NCBI GenBank assembly: GCA_913030835.1
Contig: CAJWDP010000004.1
Coordinates: 1 to 64,000, forward strand
Source of the DNA: an uncultured Flavobacteriales bacterium
GTDB lineage: Bacteria; Bacteroidota; Bacteroidia; Flavobacteriales_D; Parvicellaceae
Length of the DNA: 64,000 nucleotides
Direction: 5' to 3'
The position numbers were made by a program, and so were the translations under genes. Each line of letters begins with the position of its first letter. Position 1 is the stretch's first letter. The notes under the pieces were generated by a model. That model did not search any database. It had not been told where the DNA came from and saw only the letters and a list, made by a program, of their open reading frames with translations. Shown one piece after another: positions 63,249-64,000 of the stretch.

Positions 63249-64000
63249 TTACAGATTATCCAACAATTCTTTTGCCTGTTGGGCGTAGAATCCCCCTTCC
63301 TCGCTAATTTGAAGCAGCAGACCGTTACCTTGACCATGCTTGTTCATGGCAATTAGACTCATTGCTTTATAGAATTGACCTTCCTGACGAAAGGTATTTA
63401 CGGCATTGTGTATCAAGTTGTCGAAGTATTGCAATGCGCGCTCTGGCTTATCTAAATTGTAATAGCAAAGGCCACCATAGAACAAGGCGTTGACATCTTG
63501 AGGATACTGTTTTAAAACCTGATGATAGTCTTTGAGTGCTTTCTTGTATTGATTTCTTTTGAATTTAAACTGAACGTCGTCCATGAATTTCAAATAATCT
63601 ACTTTAACTATTTGTACAATTGGCTCGGTGTGTATGTCATGTGCAGAGTCTCTCCTGTTCTCTAACCAAACGGGTGTTCCATTGTGCAAATCGTGTTGAA
63701 TCACTTGTTTTTGAATTCCATCGCTATACAGTTCGGTATAGTCCACTAGCAGAAAATTATGGGCGTAAACGACCTTAATATTGGATCGTACTACCTTACT
63801 TGATTCTATCGTATTAATTTCTTCGGTGTTTATTGGGGACAACGGGGCTGGAACGGCTATTTGCTGTACCAGGGAATCCAATTCATCATCGGATACGTCA
63901 TCTTCAGCTTCAACTGTAATAGGCTGATGCGTTTCGATAAAATCTGCTGTTAGCTGCCGGTTTTCGGGAAGCAGATTTGCTTCTTCTACCTCTTTTTCTA
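63249..64000 (-). CDS. TPR-containing protein (partial, runs off right edge)
   Basis: The frame is open to the right edge, so the N-terminus is missing; an internal TTG at 63881 is not the true start. The visible C-terminal 250 residues begin with an acidic linker (VEAEDDVSDDE), then a compact region (VYAHNFLLVDYTEL) and TPR helices (FKFKRNQYKKALKDYHQ, ALFYGGLCYYNLDKPERAL). A missing N-terminal part with a membrane segment, as in anti-sigma-factor-type proteins, is possible but not shown. The Gly-rich secreted gene starts 14 bases downstream. Confidence 0.75.
   Translation of the reverse strand, partial: EKEVEEANLLPENRQLTADFIETHQPITVEAEDDVSDDELDSLVQQIAVPAPLSPINTEEINTIESSKVVRSNIKVVYAHNFLLVDYTELYSDGIQKQVIQHDLHNGTPVWLENRRDSAHDIHTEPIVQIVKVDYLKFMDDVQFKFKRNQYKKALKDYHQVLKQYPQDVNALFYGGLCYYNLDKPERALQYFDNLIHNAVNTFRQEGQFYKAMSLIAMNKHGQGNGLLLQISEEGGFYAQQAKELLDNL

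Overview
The window is chromosomal DNA of a Bacteroidota bacterium, most likely from the flexirubin-forming, gliding Flavobacteriia or a close relative. Several signs agree. Secreted proteins carry type IX secretion sorting domains of both kinds (Por-type tails at 27.3 and 43.6 kb, a gliding-motility-type tail at 61 kb). Exact TAnnTTTG promoter boxes precede several genes. Nearly every predicted signal peptide is cleaved just before a glutamine. The aromatic polyene cluster resembles that of Flavobacterium johnsoniae. Genes are tightly packed. I saw no rRNA, tRNA, CRISPR array, insertion sequence or prophage.

1-18.3 kb: a flexirubin/aryl-polyene pigment locus. A divergent giant gene (exporter + acyltransferase + methyltransferase, running off the left edge) faces a 16-gene plus-strand operon: tyrosine ammonia-lyase (starter 4-coumarate), ketoreductase, three complete ketosynthases, two ketosynthase-like proteins without a full catalytic triad, two acyl carrier proteins, an acyltransferase, two hotdog dehydratases, a hotdog thioesterase, a polysaccharide-deacetylase-like protein, a LolA-like protein and a glycosyltransferase. 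Two convergent genes (PaaK-like ligase, C45 autoproteolytic acyltransferase) close the locus. Most operon genes overlap by 4-32 bases, and GTG and TTG starts are common. One gene (thioesterase) appears to start at ATC.

18.3-33 kb: housekeeping and accessory genes: yicC-gmk-nadD, a drug/metabolite transporter with an ArsC-like protein, a PhoD-like phosphatase, cystathionine gamma-synthase, a TrkA/KtrA-type potassium regulator, a secreted M43 metalloprotease, a Tat-type aminotransferase, a lipoprotein and polA.

33-43.5 kb: two paralogous MORN-like secreted proteins flank an M28-fold protein that looks like a type II glutaminyl cyclase. Then come L-threonine dehydrogenase, a methyltransferase, frr, pyrH, the rplM-rpsI-rpsB-tsf ribosomal block with a strong terminator, and kbl. 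The dehydrogenase and kbl together convert threonine to glycine and acetyl-CoA.

43.5-64 kb: a 1240-residue secreted adhesin-like protein, a radical SAM/SPASM enzyme, a large RND exporter, rmlA, a polyprenyl synthetase, a TIGR01777 epimerase, sucA-sucB, and a group of secreted or TPR proteins, the last of which runs off the right edge.
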